A program made the translations under genes and the position numbers. Below are positions 1 through 8,058 of a DNA stretch of 64,000 nucleotides, piece after piece. The notes below the pieces were generated by a model, which saw only the letters and a list, made by a program, of their open reading frames with translations, was not told where the DNA came from and did no database searches. The stretch comes from Bacillus andreraoultii (GTDB taxonomy: Bacteria; Bacillota; Bacilli; Bacillales; Caldibacillaceae): assembly GCF_001244735.1 (NCBI RefSeq), contig NZ_LN868937.1, positions 624,707-688,706 of the forward strand, read 5' to 3'. The first letter of the stretch is position 1. Each line of letters starts with the position of its first letter.

Positions 1-49
1 GGTTCTTTGTCAAATGTTGGGGTTAAGCTACCGCGCTTTCGCTTGGTGA

Positions 50-95
50 CCTTTTATTGTAGGTATGAAATAAAATTCATACCTACAATAAAAGG
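50..95. repeat. Perfect 20-bp hairpin inside the IS left end
   Basis: Arms 50-69 and 76-95 are perfectly complementary around a 6-base loop. The hairpin lies just downstream of the transposase stop codon and 50 bases from the IS end. It has no clear T-tract on the transposase strand, so it is not a textbook terminator. It may block transcription or be a nested palindrome. Confidence 0.8.
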
Positions 96-105
96 GGGAT
101 TATTT

Positions 106-1323
106 CTAGCCTAGATGGACCCCTATTCCTTTATACTTGTGTGATAACAATATTCTAGCTCTTGCTCGTTTGAAGTTTCTGAAACCATACGCATTCCGTT
201 TTATTACCTTTGTGTGGTTATTTATTCCTTCCAGAAATCCATTAGAATAGCTATACATAAAACTATTTAAAATTTCTTTTTCCCAGTTTTTAAACGTCCG
301 TATGCTGCGTAGAAATTCCTGCACTCCAGTATCTCTAACTAACTGATAAAACGTGTTTAAGCCTTCTTTGGTTTTACGCATACCTTCTGAACCATTTTCT
401 TTCGCTTGTTTGAACCATTCACAATAAGCCTCTTTTAATTGATACGCCATATCTAGTTCCTTCGACATACCACGGTATCGATCTAGGTACCATCTCTCGT
501 TTTCGGTTAGTTTCGCACTATCTTTGTAAAATACATATCTCATTTTTTTACACTTTTTCCGGTCATAATCATTCCAATCTGACTGAATCCGCCTTCTTAC
601 TTTATCAAGTGCCCAATAGATATAGCGACAAAAATGAAAATGGTCGGCTATAATTAGTGGATGATCTAAGGCCTTTCGTACAGCCGATTTAAAGGAATGG
701 CTCATGTCCATAATGACTATTTCTACATTGGCCCCATACTTTCGTAAGTATTGTGATATTGTTTTTCCTTTTCTATTCGGTAATATATCCAAAGGCTCTC
801 TTGTATCTCCGTTTGCGATGATTAACTGATACTTTCCTTCTTTGGTATCCCCTTTATACTCATCTATAGCGATTACTCTCGGGAGTTCCTTAACTTCCCC
901 TACTTCATTTTCGGCAAATGCATCAAATCGTCTTATAACCGTTGAAATCGAAGTACCATATTGTTGAGCTAGTTCCTTAAATGTTTTGGCTTGAACACTT
1001 CTCACGTTTACAGCCTGATTCCACTCTTTGGTAAACCGTTTATAACGCTCCACAAAATTGTTTTTCTCAGGAAACCTCTTCTCGCAAGCATCACAACGAT
1101 ATCGTCTCTTGTTATAAAAGATATAGCAGAGGCGTTCAAACCACTTTAAATGCTTGATTTTCTGCATTCGATAATCATGAATTTGTCGTGTTTTGGCACC
1201 ACATCTAGGACAAGTATGTGTGCGTGCTTCCATTTCAACAAACAACGCTAATCTGTCATCCATTTGTTCCACTTTTAGTATTTTTACGTCTTCTAATCCT
1301 GGCATAATTATGTTATTATTCAT
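106..1323 (-). CDS. ISL3-family transposase
   Basis: This is the transposase that cuts and joins the ends of the surrounding element. The protein is about 405 residues, normal for ISL3. The N-terminal part has two zinc-binding CxxC pairs (CPRCG and CDACE) for DNA binding, followed by a helix-turn-helix-like stretch and the DDE catalytic domain (IAIDEYKG, then VIMDMSHSFKSAV). The ATG at 1323 is preferred over the in-frame GTG at 1329 because the AGGGAG ribosome binding site (1334-1339) is spaced better for it. No frameshift or stop interrupts the gene, so it may be active. Confidence 0.9.
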   Translation of the reverse strand: MNNNIIMPGLEDVKILKVEQMDDRLALFVEMEARTHTCPRCGAKTRQIHDYRMQKIKHLKWFERLCYIFYNKRRYRCDACEKRFPEKNNFVERYKRFTKEWNQAVNVRSVQAKTFKELAQQYGTSISTVIRRFDAFAENEVGEVKELPRVIAIDEYKGDTKEGKYQLIIANGDTREPLDILPNRKGKTISQYLRKYGANVEIVIMDMSHSFKSAVRKALDHPLIIADHFHFCRYIYWALDKVRRRIQSDWNDYDRKKCKKMRYVFYKDSAKLTENERWYLDRYRGMSKELDMAYQLKEAYCEWFKQAKENGSEGMRKTKEGLNTFYQLVRDTGVQEFLRSIRTFKNWEKEILNSFMYSYSNGFLEGINNHTKVIKRNAYGFRNFKRARARILLSHKYKGIGVHLG

Positions 1324-1326
1324 TTG

Positions 1327-1393
1327 CACACGACTCCCTTTCTTTAACTTGTTTCTGTCAATTCAAGTATAAAAGGAAATTAGGAGTCGTGTG
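1327..1393 (-). promoter_or_regulatory. Long-range hairpin covering the transposase ribosome binding site
   Basis: On the minus strand CACACGACTCC (1393 to 1383) is complementary to GGAGTCGTGTG (1337 to 1327), which contains the GGAG of the Shine-Dalgarno. A TATACT candidate -10 lies between the arms. A transcript starting inside would lack the first arm and be translated, while read-through RNA from outside would hold both arms and hide the binding site. This protective arrangement is known from other IS elements; here it is inferred. Confidence 0.5.
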
Positions 1394-1461
1394 TCTCTTT
1401 TTTTTGAATCTTTTATTAACCCCAACATTTATTATAGAGCCGGAATTTATTAAATAGACAC

Positions 1462-1676
1462 CAAAATGCGCTCCCGAAGAGATCCATAGAATTCACAAAA
1501 AATGTGAGATTCCTAGAAGCTCCAGAGAGCGCATAGCGTTTATTCCAATATTAAAATATTGCTAAGTTACCCGCCAACCCTTAAAAAGGTTGCAATAAAA
1601 TAACAAAAGAAAATACTATATATTTATAGTTTACTATTTGAAAATAGGAATATCAATCTTTTTAATTCAAATTGTT
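1462..1676 (+). repeat. 215-bp element, copy 1 (direct repeat of 5695-5908)
   Basis: This stretch aligns over its whole length with 5695-5908, with scattered substitutions and small indels. It starts with a structured segment: GCGCTC and GAGCGC pair around an inner TTCACA/TGTGAG hairpin, and GCCAACC/GGTTGC form a further stem. There is no convincing reading frame. The two copies bracket the radical SAM peptide island. The identity is unknown; a decayed MITE or IS end is the likeliest reading. Confidence 0.8.
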
Positions 1677-1849
1677 TGCTAAATTGTTTGAAGGTTATTT
1701 AGAGCGATTCTTGAATTATCAATATATGTTCCTGCAAAAACTAGTAAGAATACGAGTAAACATGTAAATATAAACGAAAATACTATTATGAGCTTTTCAA
1801 TTTCATCCACCCAAAATTTTTTAGTGAAGTGGTCTGGAGTTAACAATTA
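1677..1849. other. Gene-free AT-rich stretch
   Basis: No reading frame, RNA gene or repeat was recognised between the 215-bp element and the terminator of the peptide operon. Confidence 0.6.
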
Positions 1850-1881
1850 CCAAAAAGTATTTAGTAGTTAAATATTTTTGG
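1850..1881 (-). terminator. Probable terminator of the peptide operon
   Basis: The arms CCAAAAAGTATTTA (1850-1863) and TAAATATTTTTGG (1869-1881) form a long AT-rich stem with a 5-base loop. It lies about 60 bases beyond the stop codon of the exporter gene. The T-rich part is inside the stem rather than after it, so termination strength is uncertain. Confidence 0.5.
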
Positions 1882-1939
1882 ATTTTTCCGTTTTAAATAT
1901 CCACCCTTTGAATACTCCACCTCAAAAATTAATAATTTT

Positions 1940-3601
1940 TTATAAAAGAAAGTGAACATAAGACTGTCTATTTTTGGACATTTTTTCATAATTACCTTTT
2001 TCAATAATATGTCCATCAAGTAATACAATGATATTATCATAGAGTTTAAGAGATTCGTAGTCTACATGATGAGCGACTGAAACAACTGTCAAATTCTTGT
2101 CGTTTAAGATTAGTTGTTCAATTTCAATTGCAGTTTCTTTATCAAGTGATGAAGTAGCTTCGTCCATTAACAATATTGACCTATTTCTTAAAAATGCACG
2201 GGCGATTTCAATTCTTTGTTTCTGACCACCTGATAAATATTTTCCATCTTCTCCAACAGAATAGTCTAATCCCTTTTCATAAATAACATGATCTAAACCA
2301 GCACGGGAGCAAGCAAGAATGATATCTGTATCTGAAAAGCTATCCCCCAAATTTACATTATTCCGTAATGTATCATCAAATAAAAATGGTCTTTGATTGA
2401 TCATAGATATTATTTTATAGTATGATAAAGTATTAATAAATTTAATATCTTTTCCGTCACAGAAAATATTTCCGGAATAATTTTGTATTCTTTTCTGAAG
2501 GATTCTTAATAACGTACTTTTTCCGGAACCAGAAGGACCTGTAATAAGAATCTTTTGACCTCTTTTTATTTTTATATTTATATTAGATAATATTTTTTTA
2601 CCATCAATAGAATATGAAATATTTTCACATATTAATTCGTTTATAAATTTGATTGGTTCCTTGTCATTTGATTCTTCTTTATTAACATTTTCAATTACAT
2701 CCTGAATACGGTCGCGAACTTTTTTAGTAGTTAAAATCTTACTATATTCTTTAAATATAGTTAGCGCTGGATTCATTACAGTGTTTGACAATTGTATAAT
2801 AGCAACAACTGTTCCTAGTGAAATGGTGCCTTTTATAGCAATTAATATTCCATAGAGATTAACGAAAAAGAAACCTAAAATCCCAAGCAGCCCGACTACA
2901 TTATCTGTTACTACTCTCCAATTATTTAGCTTTGCATAACTTTGTTCCACAGAACTATTATAATTATTATTCTGATCAATAACTTTTTCCTCTAACCCAT
3001 AGCCCTTAATAGTATCTATACCACTAAATGCATCTCTCACTCTAGCTGTATATAGTTCGTTTTTATTTGTCCAATCTTCGGTTTGTTTCTTAATATTTTT
3101 TTTAGTAATATACGGAATTAAAGTTGGTAGGACAAAAACTAATATTAATAGAATACTCATTGAAATATTTAAATAAAATAAAGCGATTAAGGAAGCTATG
3201 AGAGTAACTGAATTAAATATAATATTGAATATGGACTCATAATAATTTGTTTGAATAATTTTTAAATCATTAAGTAGTAAAGATAGGTATGATGTTGAAT
3301 TTTTCTCTTGTAACAAATCATTATTATAAATAACTGATTCAAATATTCTTTGTTTTAAGGATATCATGAAACAACTTATCATATTGTTTACAGTAGACTC
3401 AAATAAAATATCAGCAACCGTTAATACAAGAAAGCATATTATCACTATTAATACAAGGCGAGTAACATCATTTGAATTTCTATTTTCGAAGATATCAAAG
3501 ACCTCTTTAAATACAAATGACTTAAATGGATTTTCGAAAGCTACGATGGGTAAAAGAAACACATAAATAAACAGGAGTTTCTTATTTATTTTTTTTAGCA
3601 A
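1940..3601 (-). CDS. ABC exporter (fused membrane and ATPase domains) of the peptide island
   Basis: This is a half-transporter of 553 residues that probably exports the modified peptide. The N-terminal 300 residues form a six-helix exporter domain. The ATPase domain has Walker A GPSGSGKST (about residue 353), signature LSGGQKQR (about 454), Walker B LLMDEATSSLD (about 474) and H-loop AHH. There is no N-terminal C39 peptidase domain, so it cannot trim a double-glycine leader. The start is TTG with AAGGAA ten bases upstream. It lies 21 bases after the maturase gene, in one operon with the precursor. A self-protection role is also possible. Confidence 0.88.
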   Translation of the reverse strand: MLKKINKKLLFIYVFLLPIVAFENPFKSFVFKEVFDIFENRNSNDVTRLVLIVIICFLVLTVADILFESTVNNMISCFMISLKQRIFESVIYNNDLLQEKNSTSYLSLLLNDLKIIQTNYYESIFNIIFNSVTLIASLIALFYLNISMSILLILVFVLPTLIPYITKKNIKKQTEDWTNKNELYTARVRDAFSGIDTIKGYGLEEKVIDQNNNYNSSVEQSYAKLNNWRVVTDNVVGLLGILGFFFVNLYGILIAIKGTISLGTVVAIIQLSNTVMNPALTIFKEYSKILTTKKVRDRIQDVIENVNKEESNDKEPIKFINELICENISYSIDGKKILSNINIKIKRGQKILITGPSGSGKSTLLRILQKRIQNYSGNIFCDGKDIKFINTLSYYKIISMINQRPFLFDDTLRNNVNLGDSFSDTDIILACSRAGLDHVIYEKGLDYSVGEDGKYLSGGQKQRIEIARAFLRNRSILLMDEATSSLDKETAIEIEQLILNDKNLTVVSVAHHVDYESLKLYDNIIVLLDGHIIEKGNYEKMSKNRQSYVHFLL

Positions 3602-3622
3602 TGATATTCAATTCCTTATCGC

Positions 3623-4900
3623 TTAAATTATATTAATGACTTTATCCAATCTTGTGACAATTTTATCAATCTTGTCATTATTTTCCGCAATTAAATCAAG
3701 AACTTTTACTGTTTCAAACCTCATTAATTCACATCGTTCCTTTTTGTAGGGGGTTTCTTCAGTTCTTTTACAACTTCTACATCTGAATCTAGCGATACAA
3801 TTAGAACAAATATCATTATCTTTAGTATCTTGGTGAAATAATTCAGGATATGCAGATATTTTTTTCCAAACATAGTCAAAATCATCGTTAATATTTGCTA
3901 TTTTCTCTGATGTTTTAACAAAAAGATGACACGGCCAAATATCTCCATTTGGATCTATAGAAACTAATGATAAACTAGCATCACAAAAATGATACCAATC
4001 GACATCCTTTGAAAAAAATATAGACAGGATATCGGCAACTCTTGTTCTCATATAGTAAGGGTTAGGATTTAAAAAGTCATTAAACTGTTCTTCAATTTTA
4101 TCAACATCTATTTCATATTTAAGTGGGGAGCCATCCCATACATCATTTACAGCAATATTTGTTACCCCAAAATCATTGTAAATTAATTGTGCAATTTCTT
4201 TTTTTGAATAAAGTTGTTCTGAATTAGGGGTATATGTAGCTTGTATAGAATCAATTTTAATAGGAGATATATTCTTAACATTATGTCTTATTCTTTCGTA
4301 TGTTGGATTACCTTTGGCATCTATACGTTGTTTATCATGAACTTCTTGCGGTCCATCAATGCTCAAGGTAATTTTAAAATTATAATTATTTACTAAGTCC
4401 ATAAAATTAGGATTCATTAAAGTAGTTCCATTGGTTTGTATAAAAAATGTAAAGTCAGGGTATTTTTCACAAAAGTATTTGATAATTTTTAGATTAAGAG
4501 TAGGTTCACCACCAAAGAAAGTCAACTTATTTACATTTAATGCATAATTGTCAATAAGATAGGATATTCTTTGAGCTATATCTCTATTCATACACAGACC
4601 TTTATCACCATAATCTCCATTTCCTGCGTAACAATAGGAACATCTTAAGTTACAACCATGACTTACATTAATTTTAATAGTGTTAAGATTTTCATTATAT
4701 TTTTCAAAGGAGCTTTTTATTTGAATTTTATCGTTAATGAATTGTTCTATTTCTGGAAAATCCTCAATTAATCCCCCCTTATAAACTCTTTTGAAATTTG
4801 TATAAAATTCTTCATTCAATTCATATATATCACAATTGTTAAGATCAAAAAGAACTTTATTTTCATCATTAATATATAGGTTATATTCCTTAAAGTACAT
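3623..4900 (-). CDS. Radical SAM/SPASM peptide maturase
   Basis: This 425-residue enzyme belongs to the radical SAM/SPASM peptide-modifying families. The CxxxCxxC motif binding the SAM-cleaving iron-sulfur cluster is C83, C87 and C90 (GCNLRCSYCY), followed by FFGGEPTLN and LSIDGP. The C-terminal SPASM region has at least seven cysteines for auxiliary clusters (FCDAS, WPCHL, CSNCIARFRCRSC, ERC). The first 70 residues could hold a leader-recognition domain, but none is obvious. The gene follows a 21-residue Cys-containing precursor and precedes an ABC exporter. Known relatives form thioether or carbon-carbon links; which is made here cannot be read from sequence. The start ATG has AGGGGGAT upstream. 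Confidence 0.9.
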   Translation of the reverse strand: MYFKEYNLYINDENKVLFDLNNCDIYELNEEFYTNFKRVYKGGLIEDFPEIEQFINDKIQIKSSFEKYNENLNTIKINVSHGCNLRCSYCYAGNGDYGDKGLCMNRDIAQRISYLIDNYALNVNKLTFFGGEPTLNLKIIKYFCEKYPDFTFFIQTNGTTLMNPNFMDLVNNYNFKITLSIDGPQEVHDKQRIDAKGNPTYERIRHNVKNISPIKIDSIQATYTPNSEQLYSKKEIAQLIYNDFGVTNIAVNDVWDGSPLKYEIDVDKIEEQFNDFLNPNPYYMRTRVADILSIFFSKDVDWYHFCDASLSLVSIDPNGDIWPCHLFVKTSEKIANINDDFDYVWKKISAYPELFHQDTKDNDICSNCIARFRCRSCKRTEETPYKKERCELMRFETVKVLDLIAENNDKIDKIVTRLDKVINII

Positions 4901-4957
4901 CTTATTATCCCCCTATTACTTTTCTTTTGGGAATTGGCATCTTCTATATTTTTTAAT

Positions 4958-4999
4958 ATGAGGGAACAAATCATACTTTCCTATGATTTGTTCCCTCAT
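4958..4999 (-). promoter_or_regulatory. 17-bp hairpin between precursor and maturase genes
   Basis: Arms 4958-4974 and 4983-4999 are perfectly complementary around an 8-base loop. On the operon strand no T-tract follows, so it is better read as an RNA-stabilising or partly terminating element. Such hairpins between a small precursor gene and its enzymes commonly raise the precursor-to-enzyme ratio. Confidence 0.7.
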
Positions 5000-5028
5000 T
5001 TGTGATACTTGATCCTTAAATGTAGATA

Positions 5029-5094
5029 TTAACCACAGTTAAAACCACCGCATCTCATACTTCTAGTTGGAATTTCAAATTCTTTGCGTTTCAT
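5029..5094 (-). CDS. 21-residue RiPP precursor peptide
   Basis: A very short gene encodes 21 residues starting MKRKEFEIPTRSMR and ending CGGFNCG at the stop. It is preceded by a near-perfect ribosome binding site (AGAGGAGGGA, 5101-5110) and a good promoter at 5127-5155, so translation is well supported despite its size. The charged N-terminal 14 residues would be the leader and the last seven the core, with two cysteines and three glycines. Its position just upstream of a radical SAM/SPASM maturase and an ABC exporter is the standard layout of a radical-SAM RiPP operon. The size is unusually small. I do not recognise the family; assignment as precursor is inference from context. Confidence 0.8.
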   Translation of the reverse strand: MKRKEFEIPTRSMRCGGFNCG

Positions 5095-5126
5095 CTTAAA
5101 TCCCTCCTCTCTTTGAACACACTTTA

Positions 5127-5155
5127 ATGATACAATTATCAAAATTAATTGTAAA
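5127..5155 (-). promoter_or_regulatory. Vegetative promoter of the peptide operon
   Basis: On the minus strand TTTACA (-35, 5155-5150) is followed after exactly 17 bases by TATCAT (-10, 5132-5127). The predicted transcript starts some 25 bases before the precursor start codon. Confidence 0.7.
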
Positions 5156-5270
5156 CAATAATGTTAAAATGTTCACAAAATATTAAATATTCATTTTCAT
5201 AATTACTGTTAAAAACATAAATATAGTATTTATTTCTTAACACTCTCGTTGTTCCCTTAAATAACTAATG

Positions 5271-5694
5271 ATTTGCACGATATACTTGACGACTACCATC
5301 TTTAAATACATTTAAAGATGAAGTTTTGTCTTTTGTGGCAGTTACACCAGACCGGAGATACTGTCAATATGGGGACTAAGAGAAGAGAATACGTACCCTA
5401 TGAGAACAAATATGGGCTTACATTAAAATAAGCCACTTATGCGGAGTTTTGAGCCATCAAATTCGAACAATAGAGCCATTTGCGAATCGGAGAGCCACTA
5501 ATGAAATAATAGCTCTTTAAAGAAAAGAGTCAGAGCCTCGGAGTTGCATGCCATTGACTGTAAGTTAAGTCAATGGTGGCGGGCAGCAGTATTTGCTTCA
5601 TTTTTGGTAGATTAAAGGTTGCGGATCTCCTTCCCGCAGTTTCTGTCTCAAACATTTGCATGTAAATCTCTCCCTTCTGGAATTTTATATAAAC
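5271..5694. other. Mosaic of mobile-element fragments without intact genes
   Basis: Three GAGCCA motifs at 5451, 5473 and 5492, about 20 bases apart, look like the repeated terminal sites of an IS. The stretch 5523-5600 (with CATTGACTGTAA and GTCAATGGTGGCGG) resembles, in reverse orientation, pieces of the tail of the IS3-family element at 7837-8045. No open frame of convincing length was found. Confidence 0.5.
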
Positions 5695-5908
5695 GCAAAA
5701 ATACGCTCACGAAGAGATCCATAGAATTCACAAAAAATGTGAGATTCCTAGAAGCTCAAGAGAGCGCATAGCGTTTATCCCAATATTAAAATATTGCTAA
5801 GTTACCCGCCAACCATTAAAAGTTGCAAACAAATAAGAAAAGAAAATACTTTATATTAATAGTTTACTATTGAAAAAGGAATATCAATCCTTTTTATTTT
5901 AATTTTTA
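5695..5908 (+). repeat. 215-bp element, copy 2 (direct repeat of 1462-1676)
   Basis: Same orientation and extent as copy 1. Here the outer stem is more complete: AAACGC at 5691 pairs with GCGTTT after the GAGCGC arm. On the minus strand a short frame of about 50 codons (reading LSDGHYSLWDGKTF) enters from the right and stops inside the element, suggesting it carries or replaced the end of a lost gene. Confidence 0.78.
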
Positions 5909-6317
5909 GATGGTTATTTACCATATGTGATTCACAAGCCGTTTCTATTATCATCGTGAATGTTTTGCCATCCCACAATGAGTAATGACCATCTGAAAGA
6001 GGAAATTTTACAAAAAATTATAACCATAATCATAGAAATAGTTTGATAGATGGTTCAATTCCCATCAATTTGAGGAGTGATTTCTCCGTAACGGTTAAGA
6101 GAAAACTTACGAAACTCATCTTCAGGGACCAAGATAAATATTCTTTCAAACTTTCTGGTGTTCTATGAATTTCTAAGTTAAGTCAATAAAACCCAAACAA
6201 CTTTTTGATTATGTTACTGAGACGATTAAAAATTTTCACAAAAAAATTATTGGCCTTCCAGCATACTTTAAAGTAAAGAAGCACGATGATAAACTATATT
6301 CATTAAGTAAATCACAA
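5909..6317. other. Gene-free stretch with possible gene fragments
   Basis: On the plus strand a frame without a start codon runs from about 6173 to 6396 (FDYVTETIKNFHKKIIGLPA and on) and resembles the tail of a real protein; on the minus strand a shorter frame reads EIHRTPESLKEYLSW. Neither is recognised. Both are probably relics. Confidence 0.35.
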
Positions 6318-6344
6318 AAAAGGGGATTGGATTCATCCCCTTTT
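6318..6344. terminator. Bidirectional hairpin terminator
   Basis: AAAAGGGGAT (6318-6327) pairs with ATCCCCTTTT (6335-6344) around a 7-base loop, with A and T runs on both sides. It lies about 35 bases beyond the end of the broken lipoprotein gene on the minus strand. Confidence 0.65.
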
Positions 6345-6377
6345 GTCGACAATCTGAAGCCACTCACTAAAGTGTCT

Positions 6378-7287
6378 TTAAGGTGTGATTGTTATTAGGT
6401 TGGTAAACTTTACATCTTCTCTTAACAGTTCTATTTCATCTGTAGTAAATGGGTTTTCTATAAGTACTATTATTGCATTCTGAGGTTTATTAGAGTTAAA
6501 TTGAAAATTAGTTAACTCTATTTCTAAATTACCTGGCTCTTTAATTTCTATAAAACTGTATTTACCCAAGGATATTTGTTTTTTTCCTAGTATTGAGATT
6601 AATGCAAACCTTTTTTTTATCATTTGAACCCAAATTAATAAATGCACTTTTCAAAGATTCTTTTGATATTAATCATGCAACTGTTATATTTTCACTTTTT
6701 AATGATATAAATGGTTCAGTATAAATATCCTGACCATTGATGTTATTATTTGAATTAAGAGGAGTATAAATTATGTTATCAGTTGATTTTATATCCCCCG
6801 AAATAAGAGAAACTCTTCGAGACAAATAAACTTGAGTTGAATCAACATACTGTTCCTTATCCAAAGTATTGTCGGGATCTCGAACTGCTATTACTATAAA
6901 GTCATGTAAACCTTCTTCAACTAAAGGTATTTTCACTTGAATACTTTTCTCTTCAAGATGCTTTAGTTTTATGTCTATATAACTAGATTTAACTTCATCA
7001 TCCGTGAAAACCTCACACTGTTTATAGTCTTTTAAAAAAAATAGTCTAAAACTGGATTCATTTGGAAAATTATTCTTAATATAAATTTCCGGTGTATATG
7101 CTTCATTTGCTTTAATCTTATGTATCATTTGTTTACTATCAGTCGCTGATTCATCATACAATCCTAATACCATACCCACCTGAGTAGAGTCACTTGGAAT
7201 ATCTTTATCACTTTTTTCAACAGTTTTATCTGAACATCCAATAACAATTATGAAAAATAAAGAAATGAAACAGATTCTTTTCAGCAA
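6378..7287 (-). pseudogene. Broken lipoprotein gene (204-residue front part, detached rear part)
   Basis: The front part (7287-6673) has a lipoprotein signal with lipobox IVIGC at residues 14-18, then an unrecognised extracytoplasmic domain. It stops at a TGA (6673-6675), but the same frame continues with LISKESLKSAFINLGSNDK up to a run of eight A (6611-6618 on the complement). With seven A it would join smoothly to the next frame, which ends ...LITITP at 6378. So one stop and one homopolymer frameshift separate two pieces of what was probably one protein of about 320 residues. A sequencing error in the A-run is possible. The function is unknown. Confidence 0.6.
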
Positions 7288-7357
7288 GTAAAGTCCCCCA
7301 TTTATAATAGGGCAAATGATGTTGAAGCAACATTTACCCTAGACTTTTACTTTTAGA

Positions 7358-7753
7358 TTACCAATCAACAGATGTATTGGTTAAGCTATAAGTAGTTCCT
7401 CCTTTTTTAGCATTATGACTTCCTACAGCACTATACTTTAAAGATCCATCATTCGGTCCTAGGTCAACGGTTAAAGCTGGTGAATTTTCACCTAATAGTG
7501 CTGTATGTGACTTTACTGGAACTGGGTTACCATGTATTTGTGCAGCTACCCTAATATAAAGAGAATCTACTGGAGCTGTTTTATTGAAAAACCCTTCTAA
7601 GAATGTTTGTCCATACACTGAAATACGGTTAGTATAACTTTTTCTGATATATAGAGTTCCTTTTACAGGAAGACTCCAGTTTGGAATATATCTTGATGTA
7701 TGACTTTCAGCCACTATAGTTGATGCCGCAAAGGAAGTGGATAGGATACACTT
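7358..7753 (-). pseudogene. Secreted protein gene truncated at its start
   Basis: The frame reads without stop from 7753 to 7358. Its first part (CILSTSFAASTIVAES) is the rear of a signal peptide, but the initiator and front half of the signal are missing where sequence resembling an IS end begins at 7754. A GTG at 7714 could start a 118-residue protein, but without signal or ribosome binding site. The mature part is rich in Ser, Thr and Gly and is not recognised. It ends 71 bases before the lipoprotein gene, so the two were probably one operon before the insertion. Confidence 0.6.
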
Positions 7754-8058
7754 GACTGGACAGAAAAGTTAAGGACGGTGTTTGTCAATATAGTTGTCGC
7801 ATTTTCAGTAATAAACTCTCTATAATAAAATCATGCCTCATCCGCCACCGTTGACTTTGCTTTTGTCCGTGTTGTGAAATGGATGCGGGTCAGGCGAAAA
7901 AACAGCCTTAAGGACTCACCCGCAAAGCAATTGTAACACGGACAATTCGATTCTAGGTCTTCGCTGGTGGGGCCCCCGACCCCATCCATCGCCTACCAAG
8001 AATCGAGCGCTACAGTCAATGGCAAGCAGCTATCGCTGTGGCTCTAATTTAATCCCCT

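Larger units (their letters stand above)
1..1441 (-). mobile_element. ISL3-family insertion sequence, nearly or fully complete
   Basis: The element is bounded by imperfect inverted repeats. The left end starts GGTTCTTTGTCAAATGTTGG at position 1, and the complement of 1416-1441 starts GGCTCTATAATAAATGTTGG; both continue GGTTAA. Between them lies one transposase gene on the minus strand with a zinc-finger N-terminus, as in ISL3-family elements. The left end coincides with the window edge, so the left target duplication cannot be seen and one or two terminal bases could be missing. The right end abuts the remnant element at 1462. Confidence 0.88.
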
